Source: Victivallales bacterium (lineage in GTDB: Bacteria > Verrucomicrobiota > Lentisphaeria > Oligosphaerales > Oligosphaeraceae). From it: DNA of 32,223 nt. Positions within the stretch are counted from its first letter, which is position 1. Each line of letters opens with the position of its first letter. The notes under the pieces were generated by a model. It had not been told where the DNA came from. It did no database searches and saw nothing but the letters and a program-made list of their open reading frames with translations. Positions 1 to 7,357 of the stretch are shown in pieces. The translations under genes were made by a program, and so were the position numbers. Location of the stretch: assembly GCA_900769285.1 (NCBI GenBank), contig CAAGGB010000091.1:1-32223 (forward strand), read 5' to 3'.

Positions 1-4
1 ACAT
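1..4 (-). CDS. First codon of a leftward gene (partial)
   Basis: On the minus strand an ATG occupies 4-2, preceded at 5 nt by a perfect Shine-Dalgarno AAGGAG (15-10). This is the start of a gene that runs out of the window to the left, divergent from the DUF3037 gene. Nothing can be said about its product. DUF3037 genes often sit beside HipA-like kinase genes, but that is only a family association. Confidence 0.4.
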
Positions 5-111
5 GGCTTCTCCTTATGGTTGCTTGGTACGCTACCACATTAAGATGCACATGTCGCCGCTTTTTTCAACTTTGTCCTTTAGTTATGGGACGCTACTGAT
101 ACAGAACAGAA

Positions 112-126
112 CCAGAAAACTTCTGG
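112..126. other. Small hairpin in the DUF3037 leader
   Basis: CCAGAA (112-117), a 3-nt loop, then TTCTGG (121-126). It ends 23 nt before the ATG at 150. No Shine-Dalgarno is visible for this gene, so the hairpin could influence initiation, or it could be an operator. It may also be chance, because a 6-bp stem is short. Confidence 0.25.
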
Positions 127-149
127 CCTGAAAACAGCGGAACACAACC

Positions 150-938
150 ATGAGACTCATGAAGTATCTTATACTCAGGTTCATGCCAAGACCTGAAACG
201 GGAGAATTCATCAATATTGGTGTTCTGCTGCTCTGCGATGCTCTGGACTGGCTTGACTATAAGGCGGACATCAGACAGATTCGGACTAAGGTGAACCGGG
301 CATATCCTGGCATCTATCGCTCTGTCCAGGAAGATCTGCACCTGATGATGCAGAGTCTGGACTATCAGAAGCATCAGCATAATCACCTGCAGACGCTCTC
401 TCTCTATTCCCACTTCAAGGAAGGACTGTTCATTTTCAGTGACCTGTCCACGCTCGTCTCCGCAGAAGAACCAGCCACCGTACTGGAAAGTCTGTATGCG
501 ACGCTCGTCTGCCAGCAGCCCAAGACCTATGCGAAGCATGACGAGTTGACCAGCATGACACAGAACATCACGGCCCTTTTGCTCCAACACAACTGGAGGC
601 AATACTACAGGAAAGTCCCTATCCTGGACAAATCAGGCTACAGGATGACGATTCCCTTTGTCCACGAGCAGAAAAAAGCCATTCTCCCACTCTTTCTGGG
701 GAAGGATGTCACCGCAGTTCAGGACAACTCGCTGATATGGCATAACCGCTTCTGCATCATCAGAAACAACTGGCCCGACCAGAAGCTCATCGTCCCATAT
801 GCCATGGGCCAGAACGCCGATTGCCGACAGATGGCCAGCGACTTCTTCCAGAACGCACAGCAGCAATGGAATGTCACCACGCTGAACATGGACGATGGAC
901 AGCCACAATTAGTGGACCACCTGAATCCCGCCGACTAG
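150..938 (+). CDS. DUF3037 domain protein
   Basis: 262 aa. The N-terminus (residues 4-50) reads KYLILRFMPRPETGEFINIG, the typical opening of DUF3037 proteins: a short strand, then a P-x(5)-EFxNIG motif. The middle and C-terminal parts (about 130-262) are not recognised. The family has no established biochemical role and often neighbours HipA-like kinases or other mobile or defence genes. No signal peptide or membrane segment is seen. The start is uncertain: M1 (150) and M4 (159) are both possible and neither has a Shine-Dalgarno. Base composition is clearly less GC-rich than the uvrC/purA/ATPase genes, which suggests it belongs to an acquired segment ending near the tRNA cluster. Confidence 0.75.
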   Translation: MRLMKYLILRFMPRPETGEFINIGVLLLCDALDWLDYKADIRQIRTKVNRAYPGIYRSVQEDLHLMMQSLDYQKHQHNHLQTLSLYSHFKEGLFIFSDLSTLVSAEEPATVLESLYATLVCQQPKTYAKHDELTSMTQNITALLLQHNWRQYYRKVPILDKSGYRMTIPFVHEQKKAILPLFLGKDVTAVQDNSLIWHNRFCIIRNNWPDQKLIVPYAMGQNADCRQMASDFFQNAQQQWNVTTLNMDDGQPQLVDHLNPAD

Positions 939-1034
939 GCAGCCTTGCCAGGGACAGAACGGCCACTGACCGCAATGCCCCCGCGTTGGCCACCAGATGC
1001 TGAAACCAGAGCGGCATATCGTGTCATGGCACAT

Positions 1035-1070
1035 AGAAAACAGGCTCCACCCTCTCAAGGGCGGAGCCTG
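1035..1070 (-). terminator. Rho-independent terminator of the tRNA cluster
   Basis: Read on the minus strand, a 13-bp stem (1070-1058 with 1053-1041, one G:T pair) closes a 4-nt TGAG loop and is followed at once by TTTTCT (1040-1035). It lies 16 nt beyond the CCA end of the last tRNA, so it ends the tRNA-Thr transcript. Confidence 0.85.
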
Positions 1071-1086
1071 CACGATTTCATGAGAC

Positions 1087-1161
1087 TGGAGCCAGCGCTC
1101 GGATTTGAACCGAGGACCTGCTCATTACGAATGAGCTGCTCTACCGCTGAGCTATGCTGGC
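1087..1161 (-). tRNA. tRNA-Thr (anticodon CGT), copy 3 of the array
   Basis: 75 nt including encoded CCA. On the minus strand the acceptor strand is GCCAGCA, the D stem GCTC/GAGC, the anticodon stem GCTCA/TGAGC with loop TTCGTAA (anticodon CGT, reads ACG), and the T stem CTCGG/CCGAG with loop TTCAAAT. The 3' strand is CGCTGGC, then T73 and CCA. Pair 7:66 is A:C, a mismatch not present in the promoter-proximal copy. It is the last tRNA of the transcript. Confidence 0.93.
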
Positions 1162-1187
1162 ACCTGAGTCGTCCTGTCCTCCGGAGC

Positions 1188-1262
1188 TGGAGCCAGCGCT
1201 CGGATTTGAACCGAGGACCTGCTCATTACGAATGAGCTGCTCTACCGCTGAGCTATGCTGGC
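1188..1262 (-). tRNA. tRNA-Thr (anticodon CGT), copy 2 of the array
   Basis: Same 75-nt sequence as the copy at 1087-1161, including the A7:C66 mismatch. It is separated from that copy by 26 nt and from the promoter-proximal copy by 45 nt. Anticodon CGT, CCA encoded. The identity shows recent tandem duplication. Confidence 0.93.
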
Positions 1263-1307
1263 ACTGCCGGTTAGACATCTGCACACGCTCCATCGTGCCG
1301 GAGGAGC

Positions 1308-1382
1308 TGGAGCCAGCACTCGGATTTGAACCGAGGACCTGCTCATTACGAATGAGCTGCTCTACCGCTGAGCTATGCTGGC
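1308..1382 (-). tRNA. tRNA-Thr (anticodon CGT), copy 1 of the array
   Basis: First tRNA of the minus-strand transcript. It differs from the other two copies in the acceptor stem: the 3' strand is TGCTGGC, giving a proper A7:U66 pair, so this is probably the ancestral form. Anticodon CGT (Thr, ACG), CCA encoded, T73. It lies about 34 nt downstream of the start site predicted from the promoter at 1424-1452. Confidence 0.94.
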
Positions 1383-1423
1383 ATATCGGCGTCCTGGAAC
1401 ACATAAGGTCGTGAACAACGCAT

Positions 1424-1452
1424 AATCTATACCTGACTCCGACCTTTTGCAA
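1424..1452 (-). promoter_or_regulatory. Probable promoter of the tRNA-Thr array
   Basis: Minus strand: -35 TTGCAA (1452-1447), 17-nt spacer, -10 TAGATT (1429-1424). Each hexamer matches the sigma-70 consensus at 4 of 6 positions. It sits between the uvrC stop and the first tRNA, so the tRNAs need not depend on uvrC transcription. Confidence 0.45.
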
Positions 1453-1484
1453 GCGTCGACGACGAATTTTTCGGTGCGTCCCCC

Positions 1485-2981
1485 CTAGGCGAGGTGCGTG
1501 GCGAGGAATTCGCAGATGCGCCGTGCCGTCTCCGGGCCGATGCCCCGCGCCTGCTCGGCGAGCTGCTCCGGCGTCAGCCGGGCGATGGCGCGCACCGAGC
1601 CGAACTGCTGCAGCAGCTGGCGGCAGCGCGCCTGCCCCAGCCCGGGGATGTCCAGCAGCAGCGAGTCGGCGATGCGACGGTTGCGCAGCAGCTGGTGATA
1701 GCCGTTCGCGAAGCGGTGCGCCTCGTCGCGCACGCTCTGCAGCAACCGCAGCCCCGGATGGGCGCGGGGCAGCGCCAGCGGCTCACGCTCCGGATCCGGA
1801 AAGACCACCAGCTCCTCGCGCTTCGCCAGGCCAATCAGACGCACCGGCGGAAACGACAGCTCCGCCAGCACCTCGACCCCAATGCGCAGCTGCCCCGCGC
1901 CGCCGTCCAGCACGATGAGGTCCGGAATGGGCTGCCCCTCGCGCAGGACGCGCCCGTAGCGCCGCGTCAGCACCTCGCGCATGAACGCCGTGTCGTCCCG
2001 CGACGTCTGGCTGCGGATGCGGTAGCGGCGGTAGTCGCCCGTCGAGGGACGGCCGTTCCGGAAGCAGACCATGCTCCCCACCGCCAGCACGCCCGAGATG
2101 TTCGACATGTCGAAGCACTCGATGTGCAGCGGCGGCGACGCCATCCCCAGCGCCTCCCGCAGCGCCTCCAGCCCCTCCGGGTTGGAGGCACGCTGCCGCA
2201 CGCTGATGGTCTGGTTGATGAACCGCCGCGTCGGCTCCAGCACCGACTTCAGGTTCTCCAGCATGTCCCGCGTCTCGGCCGCCTCCTCGAACTTGAGCTC
2301 GCCCGCCTGGGCGCGCATCTTCGCCGTCAGCTCGGCCACAATCTCCCCGCAGTCGCCGTTCAGCACCCGCACGCACGCCTCCACGCGCTCCCGGTACGCC
2401 TCCGGCGTGATGGCGCGCGTGCAGGGGCAGGTGCAGGCGCGGATGACATGCTCCAGACAGTGCGTCCGCGCCGAGGCGTCCGGCTCCGCCACCGCGCAGC
2501 TGCGCAGCCCGAAGCGCCCCTCCAGATAATGGCACGTCTCCCGCAGCGCCGACGCCTGCGGGAACGGCCCGAAGTACAGCCGGCCGTCCTCCTTCCGTAT
2601 CCGTGCCAGCGTCAGGCGCGGATACGTCTCCGTCAGGTCGATGCACACGTGCAGGAAGCGCTTGTCGTCGCGCAGCTCCACGTTGTACCGCGGGCTGTAC
2701 TGCTTGATGAAGCGGCTCTCCAGCAGCAGCGCCTCCTGCTCCGTGTCCACCGGAAAGACCTCGTACGAGGCGATGCTGTGCATCAGCGCCCGCCGCCGCG
2801 GGTCGCTCCGCGCCATCGTCGAGGCGCGGAAGTACGAGCTCATCCGGCTGCGCAGGTTGCGGGCCTTCCCCACATAGATGACCTCGCCGGCGCTGTTGCG
2901 GTACACATACACCCCAGGCACCCGCGGAACATCCTGCGAGCGGAACACCAGCTGCCCCTCGCCCTTCTCTGACTCGTCCAT
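1485..2981 (-). CDS. uvrC: Excinuclease ABC subunit C (UvrC), short form
   Basis: 498 aa. The dual-incision nuclease of nucleotide excision repair, acting after UvrAB. An N-terminal GIY-YIG domain (about 20-100: GVY 23-25, YVG 36-38, R45, E88) makes the 3' cut. Cysteines 162, 175, 183 and 187 have the spacing of the UvrC iron-sulfur ligands; C185 is extra. The UVR motif that contacts UvrB is at about 227-245. The RNase H-like domain that makes the 5' cut has D291 (FDMSN), D359 (LDGG) and H422 (RDEAH), and a helix-hairpin-helix pair follows (about 444-498). Usual length is near 600 aa; here only about 45 residues link the UVR motif to the RNase H fold, so the missing part is the interdomain segment, not a catalytic one. 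The start at 2981 has only a weak Shine-Dalgarno. A GC-rich hairpin lies at 3022-3042 in its leader. Confidence 0.95.
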   Translation of the reverse strand: MDESEKGEGQLVFRSQDVPRVPGVYVYRNSAGEVIYVGKARNLRSRMSSYFRASTMARSDPRRRALMHSIASYEVFPVDTEQEALLLESRFIKQYSPRYNVELRDDKRFLHVCIDLTETYPRLTLARIRKEDGRLYFGPFPQASALRETCHYLEGRFGLRSCAVAEPDASARTHCLEHVIRACTCPCTRAITPEAYRERVEACVRVLNGDCGEIVAELTAKMRAQAGELKFEEAAETRDMLENLKSVLEPTRRFINQTISVRQRASNPEGLEALREALGMASPPLHIECFDMSNISGVLAVGSMVCFRNGRPSTGDYRRYRIRSQTSRDDTAFMREVLTRRYGRVLREGQPIPDLIVLDGGAGQLRIGVEVLAELSFPPVRLIGLAKREELVVFPDPEREPLALPRAHPGLRLLQSVRDEAHRFANGYHQLLRNRRIADSLLLDIPGLGQARCRQLLQQFGSVRAIARLTPEQLAEQARGIGPETARRICEFLATHLA

Positions 2982-3021
2982 ACGCCAACCGCCCTACTGA
3001 CTCTGACACACACCCACCCCC

Positions 3022-3042
3022 GGCGCGGCCAGACGCCGCGCC
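3022..3042. other. GC-rich hairpin upstream of uvrC
   Basis: GGCGCGGC (3022-3029), 5-nt loop, GCCGCGCC (3035-3042): a perfect 8-bp stem in the 200-nt space between the divergent uvrC and SGNH esterase genes. There is no T-run on either side, so it is not a terminator. Its role is unknown. Confidence 0.3.
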
Positions 3043-3096
3043 CTCGTCGCCGCCCTTACTGTACCGCCTCCGCGCCGCTTTTCCTGTCCGGCGCAG

Positions 3097-3124
3097 TTGA
3101 TTTGCCCACGCCAGGCGGTATCTT
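3097..3124 (+). promoter_or_regulatory. Probable promoter of the SGNH esterase gene
   Basis: -35 TTGATT (3097-3102), 16-nt spacer, -10 TATCTT (3119-3124). The ATG at 3182 follows about 50 nt after the expected start site. The same -35 hexamer and spacing occur in front of the V-ATPase operon. Confidence 0.5.
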
Positions 3125-3181
3125 TTCACCGTCGCCGACCCCCTCAACCCCCAACCACCCCACCCAGAAGCCCCGCAGACC

Positions 3182-4279
3182 ATGAACCGCCTCGCCACCC
3201 TTGCCCTCGCCACGCTCTCGCTGGCCGCCGCCGACGCCCCCTTCCGCGACGTCACCATCCAGGACCGCCCCATGCGCTGCGCCGACGTCCGCCGCCCGCC
3301 CTTCCTCCTCACCGGACTCCCCTTCCGCGACTCGCCCGACGCGCCCCTCCACCGCCTCCCCACCCACCTCACCAAGGCCGACGTCAACGAGGGCGCCCTC
3401 GGACTCTCCTCCAACCCCTCCGGCGCCGCCGTCCTCCTCCGCACCGACTCCCCCGTCATCGGGCTCATCTCCAGCCCCTGCACCGGCGCCGCCATGCCCC
3501 ACATGCCCGCCACCGGTGTCTCCGCCTACGACCTCTACCAGCGCCTCACCGACCGGCCCGAGCCCGCCGAACGCTTCATCGCCAACATCCGCACCGTCCC
3601 CGGCGGCGCCCTCGCCCACACCGGCGCACAGCCCGGAAAGCCCATCGACCTCATCCTCTACCTCCCCCTCTACTCCCGCGTCGACGCCCTCGAGATCGCC
3701 GTCACCCCCGACGCCCGACTCGAGCCGCCCACACCCCAGCGCCTCCGCCGCCCCATCGTCTTCTACGGCTCCTCCATCACCCAGGGCGGATGCTGCTCCC
3801 GCCCCGGCAACAACTACACCACCATGGTCTGCCGCGCCCTCGACGCCCCACAGGTCAACCTCGGCTTCTCCGGCTCCGCCAAGGGCGAGCCCGCCATCGC
3901 CAAGGCCATCGCCTCCCTCGACGCCGAGCTCCTCGTCCTCGACTACGACCACAACGCGCCCTCGCCCGAACACCTCCGAAACACCCACGAGCCCTTCTTC
4001 CGCATCATCCGCCAGGCACGGCCCACCCTCCCCATCGTCATCCTCTCCCGCCCCGACACCCGCAACGGCGGCGAACGCCGCGACATCATCCGCCAGACCT
4101 ACGAGAACGCCGTCGCCGCCGGAGACCGACACGTCTACTTCATCAACGGCGACACCCTCTTCAGCCCCGCCGGCACCGACTTCTGCACCGTCGACGGCTG
4201 CCACCCCAACGACCTCGGCTTCTACATGATGTACACCCATGTCCTCCCCGTCGTCCGACAGGCGCTCGGACTGAAGTGA
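3182..4279 (+). CDS. Exported SGNH/GDSL-type esterase with GxDLY-like N-domain
   Basis: 365 aa. Residues 1-19 look like a signal peptide (MNR, then LATLALATLSLAAADA), so the enzyme probably acts outside the cytoplasm. A beta-rich N-terminal domain (about 20-185) contains SAYDLY (114-119), resembling the GxDLY motif found N-terminal to SGNH hydrolases. The catalytic domain (about 190-365) has block I YGSSIT with nucleophile S198, a glycine block near 228-235 (LGFSGSAKGE), N258 in DYDHN, and the D338-H341 pair (DGCHPND). Such enzymes remove acyl groups, often acetyl, from sugars or lipids; the substrate cannot be read from sequence. No Shine-Dalgarno is obvious. The downstream purA gene has its own promoter, so this gene is probably transcribed alone. 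Confidence 0.85.
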   Translation: MNRLATLALATLSLAAADAPFRDVTIQDRPMRCADVRRPPFLLTGLPFRDSPDAPLHRLPTHLTKADVNEGALGLSSNPSGAAVLLRTDSPVIGLISSPCTGAAMPHMPATGVSAYDLYQRLTDRPEPAERFIANIRTVPGGALAHTGAQPGKPIDLILYLPLYSRVDALEIAVTPDARLEPPTPQRLRRPIVFYGSSITQGGCCSRPGNNYTTMVCRALDAPQVNLGFSGSAKGEPAIAKAIASLDAELLVLDYDHNAPSPEHLRNTHEPFFRIIRQARPTLPIVILSRPDTRNGGERRDIIRQTYENAVAAGDRHVYFINGDTLFSPAGTDFCTVDGCHPNDLGFYMMYTHVLPVVRQALGLK

Positions 4280-4294
4280 CCCCGCACCGCACAC

Positions 4295-4322
4295 TTGCCT
4301 TCCCACAAAGAGGCATTATAGT
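4295..4322 (+). promoter_or_regulatory. Probable purA promoter
   Basis: -35 TTGCCT (4295-4300), 16-nt spacer, -10 TATAGT (4317-4322, 5 of 6 consensus). It lies just after the esterase stop codon. It leaves an untranslated leader of about 200 nt before the purA ATG at 4535, longer than usual and without an obvious riboswitch. Confidence 0.5.
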
Positions 4323-4534
4323 AAAAAGTATTTTTTTGCCCGCTCCGCCCACCGGCACGGGCAACTCCTCCCCCTGAATGCGTGAAGGCGCCCTTCCGGC
4401 GCGGCGGCCCAGTCTCACCCCTTCAGGCCGTCGGCGACCGCAGCGCGCCTCCCTTCGACGCGCCCGGAAACCGACCGGGGAGCCCCCCCCCGGCACGCCG
4501 CCGCTCCCAGTCCCAACCCAACCGAGGTGAAGCC

Positions 4535-5821
4535 ATGTCCTCAATCGTCGTAGTCGGCACCCAATGGGGTGACGAAGGCAAAGGAAAGATCGTCGATTAC
4601 CTGGCCGAGCAGGCCAATCTCGTCGCCCGCTTCCAGGGCGGCAACAACGCCGGACACACCGTCATCTGCAACGGCGTCACCCACAAGCTCCACCTGCTGC
4701 CCTCCGGCATCCTCTACCCCAACTGCACCTGCGTCATCGGCAACGACGTCGTCGTCGACCCCGCCGTCCTCCTCCAGGAAATCCGCACCATGAACGAGCG
4801 CGGCGTCGCCACCGACGGCCTCCGCATCTCCACCCGCGCCCACGTCATCATGCCCTACCACCGCCTCCTCGACCAGTACGAGGAGGAATTCAAGGGCGAC
4901 GCCAAGATCGGCACCACCGGACGCGGCATCGGCCCCTGCTACCAGGACAAGGTCGCCCGCTGCGGCATCCGCTTCGCCACCCTCATCGACCGCGACGCCT
5001 TCGCCGCCGAGCTCAGAAGCGCCCTCCGACTCAAGAACGCCATCATCACCAGGGTCTTCGGGCACGAGCCACTCGACTTCGACGCCATCTACGCCGAGTA
5101 CTGCGGCTACGCCGACCAGCTCCGCCAGTACGTCACCGACACCTGCGCCACCGTCAACCAGGCCCTCGAGCGCGGCGACCGCATCCTCTTCGAGGGCGCA
5201 CAGGCCATGATGCTCGACATCGACCACGGCACCTACCCCTACGTCACCTCCTCACACCCCATCGCCGCCAACGCCTGCATCGGCACCGGCATCGGCCCAC
5301 ACGCCCTCACCAAGATCGTCGGCGTCGTCAAGGCCTACTCCACCCGCGTCGGCGAGGGTCCCTTCCCCACCGAGCTCCGCAACGCCACCGGCGACGCCAT
5401 CCGCGAGGCCGGACACGAGTACGGCACCACCACCGGCAGACCACGCCGCTGCGGCTGGCTCGACGCCTGCATCCTCAACTACGCCAGACGCATCAACGGC
5501 CTCGACACCATGGCGCTCACCCGACTCGACATCCTCACCGGACTCCCCGAACTCAAGGTCTGTGCCCGATACCTCCTCGACGGACAGCCCCTCGACGAGT
5601 ACCCCGCCTCCTTCAAGACCCTCGAGGCCGTCACCCCCGACTACGTCACCCTTCCCGGATGGACCGAGGACCTCTCCGCCTGCACCTCCTACGACGACCT
5701 CCCCGCCAACGCCAGACGCTACGTCGAGACCGTCGAGTCCCTCACCGGCATCCCCGCCGGCATCGTCTCCGTCGGACCCTCCCGCGAGCAGACGCTCGTC
5801 CGCGAACCCATGTTCGACTGA
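4535..5821 (+). CDS. purA: Adenylosuccinate synthetase
   Basis: 428 aa, the usual length. It joins IMP and aspartate using GTP to give adenylosuccinate, the first committed step from IMP to AMP, in the cytoplasm. The P-loop/active-site WGDEGKGK is at 11-18 (catalytic D13), with GGNNAGHT (H41) after it, then the GTTGRGIGP IMP loop (about 126-134) and GTTTGRPRRCGWLD later. I placed the start at the ATG at 4535, not at an in-frame codon at 4382. GAGGTGA (4524-4530) gives good spacing to 4535, and the protein then begins SSIVVVGTQWGDEGKGK as in the family. It is followed by a large hairpin at 5855-5910. Confidence 0.97.
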   Translation: MSSIVVVGTQWGDEGKGKIVDYLAEQANLVARFQGGNNAGHTVICNGVTHKLHLLPSGILYPNCTCVIGNDVVVDPAVLLQEIRTMNERGVATDGLRISTRAHVIMPYHRLLDQYEEEFKGDAKIGTTGRGIGPCYQDKVARCGIRFATLIDRDAFAAELRSALRLKNAIITRVFGHEPLDFDAIYAEYCGYADQLRQYVTDTCATVNQALERGDRILFEGAQAMMLDIDHGTYPYVTSSHPIAANACIGTGIGPHALTKIVGVVKAYSTRVGEGPFPTELRNATGDAIREAGHEYGTTTGRPRRCGWLDACILNYARRINGLDTMALTRLDILTGLPELKVCARYLLDGQPLDEYPASFKTLEAVTPDYVTLPGWTEDLSACTSYDDLPANARRYVETVESLTGIPAGIVSVGPSREQTLVREPMFD

Positions 5822-5854
5822 CGCCCCCCCACACACATACACTCCCCTCCCCCC

Positions 5855-5910
5855 AGACGGCGCAGGCGCCGGGGCACCCGCACACGCAGCCCCCGGCGCC
5901 TGCGCCGTCT
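5855..5910. other. Large perfect hairpin after purA
   Basis: A perfect 20-bp inverted repeat: left arm 5855-5874, right arm 5891-5910, 16-nt loop. It begins 33 nt after the purA stop. The usual T-run does not follow, so it is either a factor-assisted terminator/mRNA 3' stabiliser or a repetitive palindromic element. The position favours a role in ending the purA message. Confidence 0.6.
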
Positions 5911-5998
5911 CGCGCCTCCCCCAACCCATGCCCAAACGCCACATACGACCGATTGAAACAATTTTTTAATCTTTTGCCCCTCCGGGGGCTCCGCCCGC

Positions 5999-6026
5999 TT
6001 GATTTTCGCTGGAACAGGCTTATATT
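5999..6026 (+). promoter_or_regulatory. Probable promoter of the V-ATPase operon
   Basis: -35 TTGATT (5999-6004), 16-nt spacer, -10 TATATT (6021-6026, 5 of 6). The stretch is AT-rich against its surroundings and lies 77 nt before the atpE start, the first gene of the operon. Confidence 0.6.
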
Positions 6027-6102
6027 CCTCATATAGACTTTGAAGAAGCGCGGGGCTTCGGCCCCCACCGTCGCACAACCCCATTGCCGAGGCTGACACA
6101 TC

Positions 6103-6708
6103 ATGGCTGACGAACTGCAAGCACTACTGGACAAGATCAACGACGAGGGCATCAAGAAGGCCGAGCAGCAGCAGCAGGCCATCCTCGAGCAGGCGCGCCA
6201 GGAGGCGGCACGCATCATCGCCCGCGCCAAGGAGCAGGCCGACACCCTCACCGCCAACGCCGAGAACAACGCCGCGCTCCTCACCCAGAAGGGCGAGGAG
6301 GCCCTCCGGCAGGCCGCCCGCGACATCCTCCTCACCCTCCGCAACGAGCTCCAGAGCCGCGTCCGGCAGGCCACCGCCGACCTCATGCGGCAGACACTCG
6401 ACGGCGACCGCCTCGCCGCCGTCATCGCCGAGGTCATCACCGCCTACGTCCGCGACCGCGGCGCCCACGACGACCTCCAGGTCCTCGTCCCCGCCGACCG
6501 CCTCCAGACCCTCGAGGCCGCCGTCAAGGCACGCCTCGAGCAGAGCCTCCGCGCCGACGGCCGGCTCGCACCCGCACCCGGCCTCGCCGCCGGCTTCAAG
6601 CTCGCCTTCACCGGCAGCGACGTCCTCTACGACTTCTCCGACCAGTCCCTGGCCGACGCCGTCGCCGCCTACGTCGGGCCGCGCATCGCCGCCGCCCTCC
6701 AGCCCTGA
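6103..6708 (+). CDS. atpE: V-type ATPase subunit E (peripheral stalk)
   Basis: 201 aa. Subunit E is the soluble half of the peripheral stalk that stops the A3B3 head from rotating. Residues 5-100 form a long charged helix rich in Glu, Gln, Ala and Arg, the expected coiled coil. The globular C-terminal part (about 105-200), with LQVLVPADR and FTGSDVLYDFS, fits the family's head-binding domain. It is the first gene of the operon (E, DUF2764, A, B, D, I, K); a weak GAGG lies 10 nt before the ATG. No separate subunit G/H gene is visible, as in the chlamydial and spirochaete operons. Confidence 0.85.
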   Translation: MADELQALLDKINDEGIKKAEQQQQAILEQARQEAARIIARAKEQADTLTANAENNAALLTQKGEEALRQAARDILLTLRNELQSRVRQATADLMRQTLDGDRLAAVIAEVITAYVRDRGAHDDLQVLVPADRLQTLEAAVKARLEQSLRADGRLAPAPGLAAGFKLAFTGSDVLYDFSDQSLADAVAAYVGPRIAAALQP

Positions 6709-6728
6709 CCTCCCACGGGGACGACGCC

Positions 6729-7283
6729 ATGGCACAGTCACTCCACTACTTCGTCAGCTCCCTCCCCCTCCTCCGCCCCGGTGAGCGCCCCTTCCTCTCC
6801 CACGCCCGCCTCCTCCAGGACTGCCGCGACCAGCTCGACCCCAGCCAGGCCGACGCCATCGCCGGACTCGCCCTCGACCCCGCCCGCTGCGCCGGACTCG
6901 CCCTCGAGACCGCACGGCGCTGGCGCGACTTCGAGACGCTCGTCCGCAACACCGCCGCACGGCTCCGCGCCGCGCGCCTCGGACGGCCCGCACCCGAGCC
7001 ACGCCCCACCGCCCTCTGGGACCAGCACCTCACCCGACTCGTCGAGGACGCCTTCGCCTGCCCCTCCCCTCAGGAGCGCGAGACGCGGCTCGACCAGGCT
7101 CGCTGGCAGGCCCTCGACGACCTGGAGGCCGGACACGCCTTCGACCTCGACGCCGTCGCCGTCTACGCCCTCAAGCTTCTCCTCCTCGAGCGCATCGCCT
7201 CCCGGCAGCCCGACAACGCCGCCTTCGACGCACTCGTCGAATTCGGCGCCCAGCAGGCCGAGGAGCACCGCTCCGAGGCCTGA
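6729..7283 (+). CDS. DUF2764 protein of the V-ATPase operon (probable subunit C equivalent)
   Basis: 184 aa, 20 nt after atpE. The opening HYFVSSLPLLRPGERPFLS is typical of DUF2764 proteins, found between E and A in V-ATPase operons of Chlamydia, Borrelia and Bacteroidetes. The rest is alpha-helical and Arg/Leu-rich, with no membrane segment. No other gene here could supply subunit C/d, which links the rotor to the membrane ring, so I infer that this protein does that job; it could also be an assembly factor. The family assignment is firm, the function is inference. Confidence 0.75.
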   Translation: MAQSLHYFVSSLPLLRPGERPFLSHARLLQDCRDQLDPSQADAIAGLALDPARCAGLALETARRWRDFETLVRNTAARLRAARLGRPAPEPRPTALWDQHLTRLVEDAFACPSPQERETRLDQARWQALDDLEAGHAFDLDAVAVYALKLLLLERIASRQPDNAAFDALVEFGAQQAEEHRSEA

Positions 7284-7357
7284 CGGCTCTCCTCCCTCCC
7301 CCCCTCTCCACCCCGCGGCCCACACGCCGCAGCCCCCTACAGCACAGCAGGACATCC

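Noticed and set aside
1494..2972. A 492-codon open frame on the plus strand opposite uvrC, and similar long frames opposite or within purA, the ATPase genes, the EF-G paralogue and the GH2 genes
   Set aside because: They are low-complexity (Arg, Ala, Pro, Gly or Glu/Asp/Val-rich) products of the strong third-position GC bias of the real genes and have no domain or motif.
4382..4534. N-terminal extension of PurA
   Set aside because: PurA homologues begin at the SSIVVVGTQWGDEGKGK region, and GAGGTGA precedes ATG 4535.
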